Shown here one piece after another: positions 46,520 through 57,208 of a DNA stretch of 64,000 nt (positions within the stretch are counted from its first letter, which is position 1; each line of letters begins with the position of its first letter). The stretch comes from Panulirus ornatus (taxonomy: Eukaryota; Arthropoda; Malacostraca; Decapoda; Palinuridae), in NCBI RefSeq assembly GCF_036320965.1, contig NC_092262.1, positions 10,625,072 through 10,689,071 of the forward strand, in the 5' to 3' direction. A program made the position numbers and the translations under genes. The notes under the pieces were generated by a model. The model made no database searches and had not been told where the DNA came from. It saw only the letters and a list, made by a program, of their open reading frames with translations.

Positions 46520-47215
46520 ATGGAGGTGTGACGTGAGGCACCAATTATGGGACAGTGACGATAGGGAGGCACCAGTTATGGGACTAGGGCGATAGGGAGG
46601 CACCAATTATGGGACTGACGATAGGGAGACACCAATTATGGGACTAGGACGGTAGGGAGACACTAATTATGAGACGTTGACGATAGGGAGGCACCAATTA
46701 TGGGACTAGGACGGTAGGGAGACACTAATTATGAGACGTTGACGATAGGGAGACACCAATTATGGGACTAGGACGGTAGGGAGACACTAATTATGAGACG
46801 TTGACGATAGGGAGGCACCAATTATGGGACTGACGATAGGGTGGCACCATTTACGGGACTAGGGCGATAGGGAGGCACCAATTATGGGACGAGGGCGATA
46901 GGGAGGCACCAATTATGGGACTAGGGCGATAGGGAGGCACCAGTTATGGACTAAGGCGATAAGGAGGTACCAATTATGGGACCAGGGCGATAGGGAGGCA
47001 CCAATTATGGAACTAGGACGGTAGGGAGACACCAATTATGAGACGTTGACGATAGGGAGGCACCAGTTATGGGACTAGGGCGATAGGAAGGCACCATTTA
47101 CGGGACTAGGGTGATAGGGAGGCACCAATTATGGGACTAGGGCGATAGGGAGGCACCAATTATGGGACTAGGGCGATAGGGAGGCTTCAGTTTTGCGACA
47201 ATGACGAAAGGAAGG
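46520..47215. repeat. 31-bp minisatellite, about 22 copies
   Basis: gatagggaggcaccaattat then gggactagggc repeats every 31 bp. An alternative unit (ggtagggagacactaattat, gagacgttgac) alternates with it at 46650-46810, a 62-bp higher-order pattern. Confidence 0.95.
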
Positions 47216-47219
47216 CAGC

Positions 47220-47890
47220 AATTATGGGGGCCTTGATGACAGGGGGGCGGGAGGCACACCTGTGTTAGCTCACTCATCACCACCGACGCTACCTGTATCG
47301 CCATCACCACCGTACTGCCCTCCTCCCCCACCATCACCAACACCGTCCCCAACACTCCACCCTCCACCATCCTGCCTCTCCCCTCCACCACTCACACGGA
47401 CAGCACGCCTATAAGACCCCTTGCTGACGGGTAGTGGAGACTGCAGTATGATCGTATACGTGGATGGTGTGGTGGAGGTGGTGGTGGTGTGGTGGAGGAA
47501 CAGCGAAAACGCTAAGTCATCCTGACCCCACACCCAGGTACGCCCACACCGTAGTAGCGGCACTGTGCGGCGCCCTCGCTCCCTCACCTCCGCTCCCTTA
47601 ACCTTTGCTAAGCACTCCACATGCCTGGCTGTGTTAGATCATAGCCAACTGTGTTGTTGCCTTGCGAAATGCTCTTTCTTCCACACCCCTCACCTCCTCC
47701 TCCCGCGCGCGCGGGGGCGCATTGGTCCGTGTTTGTATACGTTCACTTCTTGGTGTAGGTGGTTTACCAGGAATGCCTTCTGTGTGCTTGGGGGCACAGT
47801 AAGCAGAGTTCCTTGTGTGTTATTATTGTGGAATACGATCACATCAGCTGACATGGGATTGTTTTGGTTGTAGGTGCGGAGTAGTAGGAG
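47220..47890. other. Unassigned; CG run at 47704
   Basis: cccgcgcgcgcgggggcgc at 47703-47721 is an alternating CG run. ttgttttggttgtaggtgcg at 47860 resembles an acceptor followed by a weak donor, not strong enough to call. Confidence 0.4.
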
Positions 47891-47899
47891 AAATAATGA

Positions 47900-48080
47900 T
47901 GGAATTAGTAGTAGTAGTGGTGGTAGTAGTAGTAGTAGTAGTAGTGGTAAAGGAAGCAGTAGAGATAGTAGTAGTAATAGTAGTAGTGTAGTAGTGAAGG
48001 AAGCAGTAGAGTTAGTCGTAGTAGTAGTAGTAGTGAAGGAAGCAGTAGAGTTAGTAGCAGTAGCAGTAGTAATGTTAGCG
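47900..48080. repeat. Imperfect (AGT)n region
   Basis: Runs of agtagtagt with gaaggaagcagtagagttag interruptions that themselves recur three times. Confidence 0.93.
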
Positions 48081-48324
48081 AAATTTTCAGCCTTTATATT
48101 TTATTGTTGTGGTGGAAGGGAGTTGCTCCTCATGGTTACGCCCCATTTAGGATGGGAGGGAGGGATTTAAGGGAGTTTGACGAACCCCCTGAGTGAGCCC
48201 ATGGGTTCTCTCACAGACGTACTGTAAAGAGGGCTATATTGTCCCAAGGTCTCCTATGCTTCGTGAAGGGTAATTGTTGATGATGTTATGTTCATCCAGA
48301 ACTCGTAGAACAGTGAGTGTGATG

Positions 48325-48490
48325 AATGACCGGGTCAGGTCAGAGGTCAGGCCATTGTATCCAAGGGTCGTACTGTATAGTGCTCAAGGGTCGTTCCATC
48401 GTGGTCAAGGGTCGTGCCATCCTGCCCAGGGTCGTACCGCCGTGCTCACTCAACCTGCCCTCGTGCTAACAGATCATATCTATGTGCTCA
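48325..48490. mobile_element. Half of a foldback-like element
   Basis: The arm gggtcaggtcagaggtcagg then ccattgtatccaagg is followed by about five reverse-oriented 21-bp units (aagggtcgttccatcgtggtc type). The arm is the reverse complement of those at 38520 and 54794. AGGTCAGAGGTCA at 48337-48349 is a perfect DR1. No opposing left array was seen, so this copy is one-sided. Confidence 0.55.
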
Positions 48491-48502
48491 AGGGGTCGCG
48501 CT

Positions 48503-48508
<6 letters not shown>

Positions 48509-48547
<39 letters not shown>
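48509..48547. repeat. (CA)n microsatellite
   Basis: About 19 CA units preceded by cgctcgcgcg. Confidence 0.96.
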
Positions 48548-48549
<2 letters not shown>

Positions 48550-49542
48550 TGCGTGTTTGAGGAGAGGTGTAGAAGATGCTGGGGTCAGGAGGAGAGGCTG
48601 TGAGCGCCTTAGCAATTTCCTGTAACAGAGAAGTGTCCCCCCCACACCCCATTTCCCCCCCCCCCCCGTTTTTTTTATACTGCTTTCCTGACCTAGTTAT
48701 GTTGTTATGTCGTTTACCTGACACTGTTGTTGTCATAATGGGGGCAAGGCCAGGGGTGGGCTAGGGGAGAGAGGGGTGGGGGGTTAGGGGATGGGGGTTT
48801 GTTTTGGCCCTTCTGAGATTCATTATTGACGAGATCTGGCAAGCAGCTGGGTTGGATGACTCCTCTGGGCCCCCGCCCGCCCCCTCCCCCTCTGTGTTGT
48901 TGTGCGCTGGGTATGTAATACACCACACATAGTGTTCCTGTATGAAGAGGATTGTTGGAGGTTTGGTCTGTGCCATATATGCGTCAGGTGTTGATATAAA
49001 TAAACGGTGTCAGGTATGGAGTAAGAAGGGGGAGAGTTGAGTCATGTTTGGCAGGCGCATGTCCTCCAGTGTTGATAGTCAAATATGCGGGGTTTTTTTG
49101 TGTGTGTGTGTTTGAGGGGAGGAAGGCCACCTTACCCAGCAGGGTACGTGGCGCGCGTACACATCAGCGGATTCGTCATACACGATCAACGAGGAACCTC
49201 GCAGATCACACCAACACGCGTAACGCTCTCCACCGAATAACCTCAGCGTAAAACAGGTCACGCGTCGTTTTTTCCCCTCTCCCCCTCTCCAGATGAATGT
49301 AGTTTGAAGAAATGTCGAAGCGGTTGCCTCGACCAGCAGTCACGACGCCGGGAGTGTGGCACAGTTACCGACGGAGGGTCGTTTGTTGGAGGTGGCCTAA
49401 TGTGGCAGAGGAGCTGGATCGTGTTCCATCGTTACTCGGTTTGAAGGACGGCGTCGCTCGAGGGGCATGGCCAGGAATTGAGGCCAGCTTGTGCTGTATC
49501 CTGTTCTTGTCTGACCGTCACGTGTCTGCAGCCGAGGATGCA

Positions 49543-49544
<2 letters not shown>

Positions 49545-49620
<76 letters not shown>

Positions 49621-49853
49621 TTGGGGATAGAGGATTAAGAATACTTCCCACGTATTCCCTGCGTGTCGTAGAAGGCGACTAAAAGGGGAGGGAGCGGGGG
49701 GCTGGAAATCCTCCCCTCTCTTTTTTTTTTCTAATTTTCCAAAAGAAGGAATAGAGGGGGCCAGGTGAGGATATTCCAAAAAAGGCCCAGTCCTCTGTTC
49801 TTAACGCTACCTCGCTAACGCGGGAAATGGCGAATAGTTTAAAAGAAAGAAAA

Positions 49854-49927
<74 letters not shown>
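49545..49927 (-). mobile_element. (TA)n - full GCGAGGTAGCG module (minus) - (TA)n
   Basis: A complete minus-oriented module (49619-49852) lies between (TA)37 (49545-49618) and (TA)36 (49855-49927). It contains cgctacctcgctaacgcggg, gtcctctgttcttaacgcta, ggctggaaatcctcccctct and acttcccacgtattccctgc. With 15350-15560 it defines both module ends. Confidence 0.78.
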
Positions 49928-49929
<2 letters not shown>

Positions 49930-50140
49930 TTAAGAGTCCCCGGGGAATATGAAACACGATAAGTTCCCAAGTGCACTTTCGTGTCATAATCACATCATCA
50001 GGGGAGACACGAGAGAGAAATATAACAGTCCGTTGATATACAACGGAGAGACGTAGCCGGGACGCCATTTGGCAAACATATATATTTAACTGTTCTGCGG
50101 CAGATGATAACCTCGTCATAACCTGTTAGATAAGCTGTTA
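49928..50140. repeat. Putative dispersed repeat with ribozyme-like core
   Basis: agtccccggggaatatgaaa, cacgataagttcccaagtgc, actttcgtgtcataatcaca and tcatcagg run directly on from the TA tract. On the minus strand CTGATGA (50001-49995) and GAAA (49980-49977) are spaced like a hammerhead ribozyme core. The helix between them is only GTG/CAC with a bulged U. I recall similar sequence as frequent in decapods but cannot verify this. Confidence 0.4.
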
Positions 50141-50334
50141 TCCGGCCATCCCACGTGTTCATGGCTGTGTTGCCTCATGTAGGACCTGAGTCACCTGGTT
50201 GGGGATTGTCACTCGGGCATGTTTGTAAAATCACACCTGGTTGTTCCTCCTCTTCCTCCTCACTCATGCATATAGGGTGTAGGCTTCTCCTCTCTCACAC
50301 TAGGGTGGAGGTTAGTCCAATAGTGTTGGTAGGA

Positions 50335-50530
50335 GACTAACTGTAAGGTGTAGGTAGGAGACTAATTGTAAGGTGTAGGTAGGAGTGACTGTAAGGTGTG
50401 GGTAGGGTAGGTAGGAGACGAACTGTAAGGTGTAGGTAGGGTAGGTAGGAGACTAACTGTAAGGTGTTGGTAGGAGACTAACTGTAAGGTGTAGGTAGGA
50501 GACTGACCTGTAGTGTGTAGGTAGGAGACA
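50335..50530. repeat. 25-bp-type minisatellite, about 7 copies
   Basis: ctaactgtaaggtgtaggta then ggaga repeats, with insertions of gggtaggta in some units. Confidence 0.88.
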
Positions 50531-50699
50531 AGGGTCTCCCCATTTTCAATTTTTCCCCTTGTCAGTGTGTGTGTGTGTGTGTGTGGCACGTTTTCCCTGC
50601 ACCAATGCCGCACGAAGAGAGAGGCGAGGACTGGAGACGTTTGGTCACATGATACCATCTCAGTGTGGCGTGAAGCACCGCCGTATCGGAGGAAGATAG

Positions 50700-51897
50700 C
50701 AGAAGGCGCCCGGGGCGTGTGGGATTTCTTGGTGGGCGTTCACAGCCAACCCAGTCTCTGCTGAGGCTGGTTTCCTGGCTGAGTGGATTGGCTGTGGTGC
50801 CTACCAGGATGACTGGCAACAGGAGATCCAGAAAATGATGAAGCGATCGTTGGAATCCAAAAGTTGGAATGAAGATGTATCGAAAGCTATGGAATTTTCG
50901 ACACAATCCTGTACAATTACTTCATGGGAAAGTGCCAAAGTGATGAGGGTCATGCACACCAGCTAGCAGTAGAAGCCGCTGTGCATGCTGATGGGAGGGC
51001 GAGCACGCATGAACCTATCGATGATGTGTTATGTGTCCAGAGTCGCTGCATGAAAAAGACTGATTCGCACCAGCAGGTGATGGAGGAGCACGGGAAGACC
51101 CAGAGTCGCTGGATGCAAAAGATTGATGCGCACCAGCAGGTGGTGGAGGAACACGGGAAGACCAGTGCTCTTCAACAACATAATATGCAGAAATTCCCGA
51201 TTGACCTCAACATAGCCCGCTGCATCTATACAGACGGGTCTCGCGACTCCGCCACCACTGGGAGGGCAGGCAGTCTTGCCAATGTGATCCAGCCCAGTGG
51301 TAATAGATTAAGAGAAAAGTGTTAGAATCTGCTGTACATACTGAATGGTTCGCCACACTCATCGCTCTTGAGCGGGTAGAAAGCACTGACACAGACAGTG
51401 TAATTATCTCTTTATCTTCACTGCTTGCCCTTAACACCCTGAGATCACAATGTAACATGCTGGTCTCTGAATCCAGACACAAATACTCAGACATTATTGC
51501 TTAAGGGATTCAAATCAAATTGTTATGGAGTCCCTCTCGTATAGGCCTCCTTAAGTATGACAAAGGTGATGTTGAAAACAACACCAGATGGTCAATGAGA
51601 AGCCTCAAAAGTGTGATTAGAGAGGAACCAATTGACTTCTTAGAAGCGCGAAGACGAGTTCAGATAAGCGTAAGGAGATACATTTTCCATTACTGTGAAA
51701 TGTGTAAAGTAAAACATGTACACGGAGAAAGTAATAAGATCAGCAGATTACATGATGATGTAACTACTAGACTAGTTAGGGCACTATTGACGTTGTGGTT
51801 TGACTGGAAATGTGACCCGTTTGAATGGAAAAGTTCCTTCGAAACCCGGGTTAGGAAGATGGGAATCTTTAATGCTTCGAAACCCGTTCATTCTTGA
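50700..51897 (+). pseudogene. Retrotransposon RNase H-like relic
   Basis: Three frames must be followed. Frame 3 (50700-50966) encodes AGFLAEWIGCGAYQDDWQQE. Frame 2 (to 51325) includes an in-frame 63-bp duplication (HQQVMEEHGKT / HQQVVEEHGKT) and ends at IYTDGSRD (51224-51247). Frame 1 (from about 51319) continues HTEWFATLIALE and TDTDSVIISLSSLLAL, has a TAA at 51502, then LLWSPSRIGLLKYDKGD and about 110 further residues to 51897. The series YTDGS, E in an ALE context, DS-xx-SL and W-P-x-x-G-x-x-x-x-x-x-D is the RNase H pattern of LTR and non-LTR retrotransposons; the usual His of the last motif is Arg. No reverse transcriptase was found upstream. Frameshifts and the stop mark it as dead. Confidence 0.55.
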
Positions 51898-53310
51898 AGA
51901 AGAACGAGTCATTGTTAACAGGAGATTGCCCATGGATCATGTACACGATGCTGGCTGGGTGATTGGAGGTGAGGCTCCTCAGAAGGGATCCTTGTGAGGA
52001 TTTTCCCCCTGGGCGTGCGTCAGGGTAGGGGCAACCCTGTGCGCGTCGTGGTGTGTGTGTGTGGGGCCGCCTCCCAATCCTGGCGGTACATTGACGCCGG
52101 GTCGAGTTTCCGGACTTGGGAGTGCCTCACCAGCGCGGCCGGTGACCTGGGTCTCTCTCTGTCTGTCTGTCTGTCTGGCGGCACCTGGGGTACACTTGTG
52201 CCTCTAATGTGGTTCATTCTGTGGGAGGGAGGAGGCGCAAGAGGGGTTCGCATGTGGTTCATTCTGTGGAAGGGAGAAGGCGCAAGAGGGGTTCATTCTG
52301 TGGGAGGGAGGAGGCGCAAGAGGGGTCCGCGTGGGGTGGACCGGTGTAGGTGGAGTGTAGGAAAAGTGTAGCGCTACACCGTCATAGCAGAAGTGTTTAC
52401 ATGGGGACGAGTGTATTCGTGACCCGTGGTTGTCTTGTCTTGGATGATGATTATGATGGAGAGTCTCTGTGGACATGGGACTAGTTAAGGGGGCTAGTGT
52501 AGGCTAGCATTATGTCGCTAGTTATCTCTTAGTAGCCGAGTGGGACCATACAGGACTGGAGACATACTAAAACACAGTTTTTTTTTCCTAAGGTCGCGTC
52601 AGTTTTGTGAGATTTAGTGAATGGTCTGAAGTATATAGGACACCGGGTGTGGATTTGGTGTGAGCCGTGGGTTACCGTATCATTGTTTGTGGTTTGTGTG
52701 TGGTGTTCTACCGCCTTGTTTGTGTTGCGGGGCGTTAGTGCGCGGTGGGGTTTGCCTTGTATGGTTAGAAACGCCTGGGAGCCAGACAGATGCTTTTAAA
52801 GGTGGCCCGAAGCATGGTCATGAGCTTCGGAGGAGGCCGGTTGTTCGGGGAAGACCCCAGTGGAGCGGTGAGGGGCGAGACGGTGCTTCGTCCAGGCAGC
52901 CGGCTCTCCCAGGGTGCGCGGTAATGTATTGGTGACCTACTTTAGCGGGTTACGAGCCGGGTGGGTCGATCCTTCAACTGTCCACACACACACATATCAC
53001 AGGCCTGTTTGTAAACACGAGACACATGATGCTGACGGCGAGGGTGGCTGGTCCTCTGCAGTGGGTGGTGGGTTGACACCCACCCTCTGGTCCTCCCCTC
53101 AGAGGCTCCCACACCCACTCAATGTACGTCACTGTAGGGTGGGGTGGGGTGGGCGACGTCTTGGCACGTCAGCGAATACCTGAGAATCTTCGGGAGTTGG
53201 TCACGATGTGTTTAAATATGTGTGGCTTTCAAACGAGGCGCAGTTGTTCGGAGGTATTCGTTGCTGTGGTTTGCTTTGGTGTAGCAAAGTCGAATCACCG
53301 TATTTACCGT
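51898..53310. other. Unassigned; short repeat 52205-52335
   Basis: gtggttcattctgtgggagg then gaggcgcaagaggggt recurs three times at 52209-52325. The rest, including a CpG-rich patch at 52800-52920, gives no recognisable gene. Confidence 0.45.
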
Positions 53311-53311
53311 G

Positions 53312-53385
53312 GCTCATGAAGACATTACAAGCTCACGACAGACTATGAAGACAGTACAAGCTCACGACAGACTATGAACTGTCTT
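53312..53385. repeat. 29-bp duplication
   Basis: tgaagacattacaagctcac then gacagacta occurs at 53317 and 53346, followed by a partial third copy. Confidence 0.92.
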
Positions 53386-53699
53386 ACCCGAATCTGAGGC
53401 AGGTTACAGGGGCGGGGTGGGTGCCCCATGTCCATTCGGTAGACACTTTTCAGTACGCTCGCCTCATCTAGGTCTTTGTTAAACCCTCCTTCGCTCCCGT
53501 CTGTAGGTGGGTGGACACGGCTAAACGTTTGTTAGGTGTGGTGGCAACGTTTTTGTGTTGATGGTGTTGCTGCATGAGGACCTGTGGGGGGGGGTGAGGT
53601 GTTGGCCACCCTATGTGGGTACCAGGATTCGACTCCCATGACCCCTCACAGGTGCTCCCACCTCTTTCTGTGCTCAGGGTCACTGTGGTCTTCGCTGTT

Positions 53700-53968
53700 C
53701 CCGTGGACACCACGGTACGACCCAGGAGTACGACTGTAAGACCTGTAGGCTTGATGACCTGGCCATTATGCTCGAGGTTCGTGCCGAATGGTCGTACCGT
53801 CGTGCTGGACAACAGCCGTGCTGTTGTGCTCAAGGGTCGCACAGAGGGTCGTGCTGTCGCGCTCAAGCGTCGCACAGAGGGTCGTGCTATCGCGCTCAAG
53901 GGTCGCACAAAGGGTCGTGCTGTCGCGCTCAAGGGTCGCACAGAGGGTCGTGCTGTCGCTGGTTTAGA
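53700..53968. mobile_element. Foldback-like element with 33-bp right array
   Basis: Plus-oriented units (cacggtacgacccagg, gtacgactgtaagacc) lead to a centre cttgatgacctggccattat. Reverse-oriented units follow (ctcgaggttcgtgccgaatg, gtcgtaccgtcgtgctgg), then a 33-bp array gctcaagggtcgcacagagg, gtcgtgctgtcgc at 53828, 53861, 53894 and 53927. Array polarity flips at the centre as at 38545. The 33-bp unit has a 12-bp insertion relative to the 21-bp unit. Confidence 0.5.
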
Positions 53969-54017
53969 CCTGTCTGCATATGTGAATATCCTCACGATTA
54001 AATACAGTGTGGTAGCG

Positions 54018-54091
54018 CGTGTGTGTGTGTGAGTGTGTGTGTGTGGCCTGGTATAGCCGGGTCATGCACGGTGGACGTGCATTAGAAAATG

Positions 54092-54165
<74 letters not shown>
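54018..54165. repeat. (TG)n then (CT)n
   Basis: A (TG)13 run at 54018-54044 and (CT)34 at 54097-54164. Confidence 0.97.
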
Positions 54166-54167
<2 letters not shown>

Positions 54168-54504
54168 AAGACTCATTTTTATAGCCCCGAGGACCGACGT
54201 GTGGTGGGTGGGGGGGGAGTCATTATTAATCCCCCCCCCCACCACCAAGTGGTATAGCTAATGGTAAATTTCGTTCGTCCAGCCGAGGCGGATGTGTGAC
54301 CATTGTGATGGGAACCACACACACACACACCCACACACGCCCTGGGAAAAGCCCCAGTGCTGTCCACTGTTTTGGGTCCTGTCATGTTGAGGGGCGGGGC
54401 GGGGGCGTCATGCCTTCCCTTCAGCAGTGTGCCATTGTCATGTGACACACGACTGTCATGTTTTGACCGTATTTGTGATGAGCGCTTTATGTGATTTTAG
54501 GGTT

Positions 54505-54705
54505 GTCAGGGTCCGTGTGCCCACAAGGGGTGAGGGAGGTTGTCAGGATCCGTTGCTGACACCAGAGGTGAGGTTGTCAGGGTCTGTGTGCCACCAGAGG
54601 TGAGGTTGTCAGGGTCTGTGTGCCACCAGAGGTGAGGTCGTCAGGGTCTGTGTGCCACCAGAGGTGAGGTTGTCAGGGTCTGTGTGCCACCAGAGATGAG
54701 GTTGT
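54505..54705. repeat. 32-bp minisatellite, about 6 copies
   Basis: gttgtcagggtctgtgtgcc then accagaggtgag repeats every 32 bp. It directly abuts the next foldback-like element. Confidence 0.93.
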
Positions 54706-54708
54706 TAG

Positions 54709-54870
54709 TGCGATAAAACCCTTGACCACGACGGCACGACCCTTGACCATGACGGCACGACCCTTGACCACGACGGTACGACCCTTGGGTATGTTGGCCT
54801 GACGGTCGACCTGACCCCTCACGATTCGGGTCCAAAGGGTCGGGCCATCTTATATCAGGGTCGTCCCCTG
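54709..54870. mobile_element. Foldback-like element, copy with both arms
   Basis: About 3.5 plus units (cacgacggcacgacccttga) run into the left arm TTGGCCTGACGGTCGACCTG ACCC (54794-54817), the centre ctcacgattc, the right arm GGGTCCAAAGGGTCGGGCCATC (54828-54849) and a reverse unit cagggtcgtccc. Reversing the right arm gives GATGGCCCGACCCTTTGGAC, clearly related to the left arm. Confidence 0.55.
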
Positions 54871-55870
54871 GCGTTGGGAAGGGGTTGAGATATCTCATGT
54901 TCACGCGTTGGGGGAAAGTGTTCAAGGGACAGCGATGAGCGGTAATGTAGCTGGGGTCATGCAGCTGCCTGCCGGCGTGATGAGAGAGTTAAAGGTGAGC
55001 GGGTGGTATGCGGGCATGCAGGCAGGCGAGGCTGGTCGACTGGGTCGGTCTGGTCGGCTCTCACGCTCTACAATCTCTACCAGCAGCCGGACATATTATC
55101 TCATCGGAATTCTTTCTCTTCCTCCATATGGAGTGGCAGCTCCTCCTGCTGGTGGTGACACCGTCGAACAGTGTGTGTGTGTGAATGTCCGTCCGTCGTC
55201 TTACTCAGAACTTCCCGTGAACTGCCTGTTTGGCCCTGAGAAACGGTCGACCCAGCGAGCAGGTGTGTGGTGTGTGGAAAGCTGAGCCACGGTGACAGAC
55301 AGAGAGTGGTCTTGGAGGAGGAGGAGGAGCACCCCGGCCGGCGGGCCAGTCCCAGGATTACTCATAGCGCCCTATTGACTCACAGGATGTTTGTACGTGG
55401 ACGTGAAACCGCTTTCTTTCTTTCTTTTTTCCAGTTTTCCTCTGTCTCCTTGGTGTGCCTAGAGCGAGCGAGCGTGGGAACGCCACAGTAAAAGGAACAT
55501 ATCAGGGACGCCCCGAAGTTACTCCAGGAGGGAACGAGAGATGGTGGATGTACTGGTTAGGGCACGACCCTCAACCCCCCACCGTAGCTAACACAGACCA
55601 GCCATTCCCACAACACAACACACACACAGCAGCCTCACAACTCTACCTGGACACCCCAGGAGGTGGTGCTGGTAGCGCCGCCTCGTCCGCCGTGAACTAC
55701 CTCATAACCACCGCCCGTGGGGGGTTGTGGTGGCCAGGCCTTCCTCATCACCTCATGAACACCAGGTCACACACAGGCCACAACCCTCACTCACCCTACA
55801 ACACCCCTACATCCAGGAGTCTTCAGCCATCACAACTATACCATGGCACCCTTGAACACCACCGCAGCTT
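54871..55870. other. Unassigned sequence
   Basis: No repeats or domains recognised. The + frame 55455-56216 is open partly because of the TA arrays after 55874; its first 140 codons (Thr/His/Pro/Gly-rich) show no known domain, so I do not call it. Confidence 0.35.
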
Positions 55871-55871
55871 G

Positions 55872-55873
<2 letters not shown>

Positions 55874-55956
<83 letters not shown>

Positions 55957-56103
55957 TCATACTATTCGCCATTTCCCGCGATAGCGAGGTAGCGTTAAGA
56001 ACAGAGGACTGGGCCTTTGAGGGAACATCCTCACCTGGCCCCTTCTCTGTTCCTTCTTTTGGAAAATCAAAAAAAAAGGGAGGGGAGGATTTCCAGCCCC
56101 CCG

Positions 56104-56181
<78 letters not shown>
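55874..56181 (+). mobile_element. (TA)n - truncated GCGAGGTAGCG module - (TA)n
   Basis: (TA)39 (55874-55953), module 55955-56106 (catactattcgccatttccc to ccagccccccgctc), then (TA)37 (56107-56180). The 3' third of the module is missing and replaced by TA, at a different point than in the copy at 1437-1572. Confidence 0.78.
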
Positions 56182-56183
<2 letters not shown>

Positions 56184-56505
56184 CATTATCTTTATCACCA
56201 TCCATTTATATTTTGATTCACCCCCTAACATTCTGATATGTTCCTCTCTGCCTCCCAGAATGAAGATCTTTATAGGGTGGTAGGTTATTATGTGTGTGTG
56301 TGTGTCTGTGTGTTATGATCCAGTTGTACTGTGTGTGGGGAGTGAGTTACACACTCGTGGGGCCCTGGATTTTGAACCCCCACCATGATTAAGCCTAGAT
56401 TTCATTCCACGGTCTACGTCAACCATGTCTTCAGCCAGGGTACTCCTATTCCTGCACCATTCTTACGCAAGGAAACCCACTTCCTGACGTCTGTTTTTAA
56501 CCCTA

Positions 56506-56508
<3 letters not shown>

Positions 56509-56560
<52 letters not shown>
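56509..56560. repeat. (TG)n microsatellite
   Basis: About 26 TG units. Confidence 0.97.
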
Positions 56561-56561
<1 letters not shown>

Positions 56562-56692
56562 ACCTGGCGCTGGGGGAGAACCTGACACCTCGGCCATGGC
56601 CAGAGCGGCCCCAGTGTACTGGGGTGGGCTTGTATGGCTGTTGTGCTGGCTGGCCTGGGGCTGTTAGGTCACTCGCGACCTGATGGTGTTCC

Positions 56693-57110
56693 TGGTACGT
56701 TGTGTGGGTGGATCATGGGGGGATGGTTGGTGTTGTGTGGGTGGATCATGGGGGGATGGTTGGTGTTGTGTGGGTGGACCAGGGGAGGGGGGGTTCGCGT
56801 TGTGTGGGTGGATCATGGGAGGATGGTTGGCGTTGTGTGGGTGGACCAGGGGGAAGGGGGGGTTCGCGTTGTGTGGGTGGATCATGGGGGGATGGTTGGC
56901 GTTGCGTGGGTGGACCAGGGGGAGGGGGGGGTTCGCGTTGTGTGGGTGGATCATGGGAGGATGGTTGGCGTTGTGTGGGTGGACCAGGGGGAAGGGGGGG
57001 TTCGCGTTGTGTGGGTGGATCATGGGGGGATGGTTGGCGTTGTGTGGGTGGACCAGGCGATGCTTCTCGGTGTGTGGGTGGACCACAAGGTGGTCCACAG
57101 TATGCGGCTC
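56693..57110. repeat. 68-bp higher-order minisatellite
   Basis: Two related subunits alternate: A (gtgtgggtggatcatggggg, gatggttggcgtt, 33 bp) and B (gtgtgggtggaccaggggga, aggggggttcgcgtt, 35 bp). The AB pair recurs about four times after an initial AA. Open frames on both strands of 130-167 codons come from it. Confidence 0.93.
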
Positions 57111-57208
57111 GACCGACCAGATGGTCCACAACAATGACGTCATTAGGATTCGTCACGTGGTCCTGACGTCATAAGTATATATGTTTAGGTGTCAGGCATT
57201 AGCGCCAG

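Noticed and set aside
47860..47885. Second recursive splice site (ttgttttggttgtag|gtgcgg)
   Set aside because: The acceptor half is fair but the donor GTGCGG is weak, and no branch point or downstream donor is clear.
50700..51897. Endogenous virus gene
   Set aside because: The visible motif series is that of a retrotransposon RNase H; no capsid, polymerase or other viral gene is recognisable nearby.
55455..56216. 253-codon + frame
   Set aside because: Its second half is poly(Tyr-Ile) from TA arrays and a retroposon module; the first half has no recognised domain.
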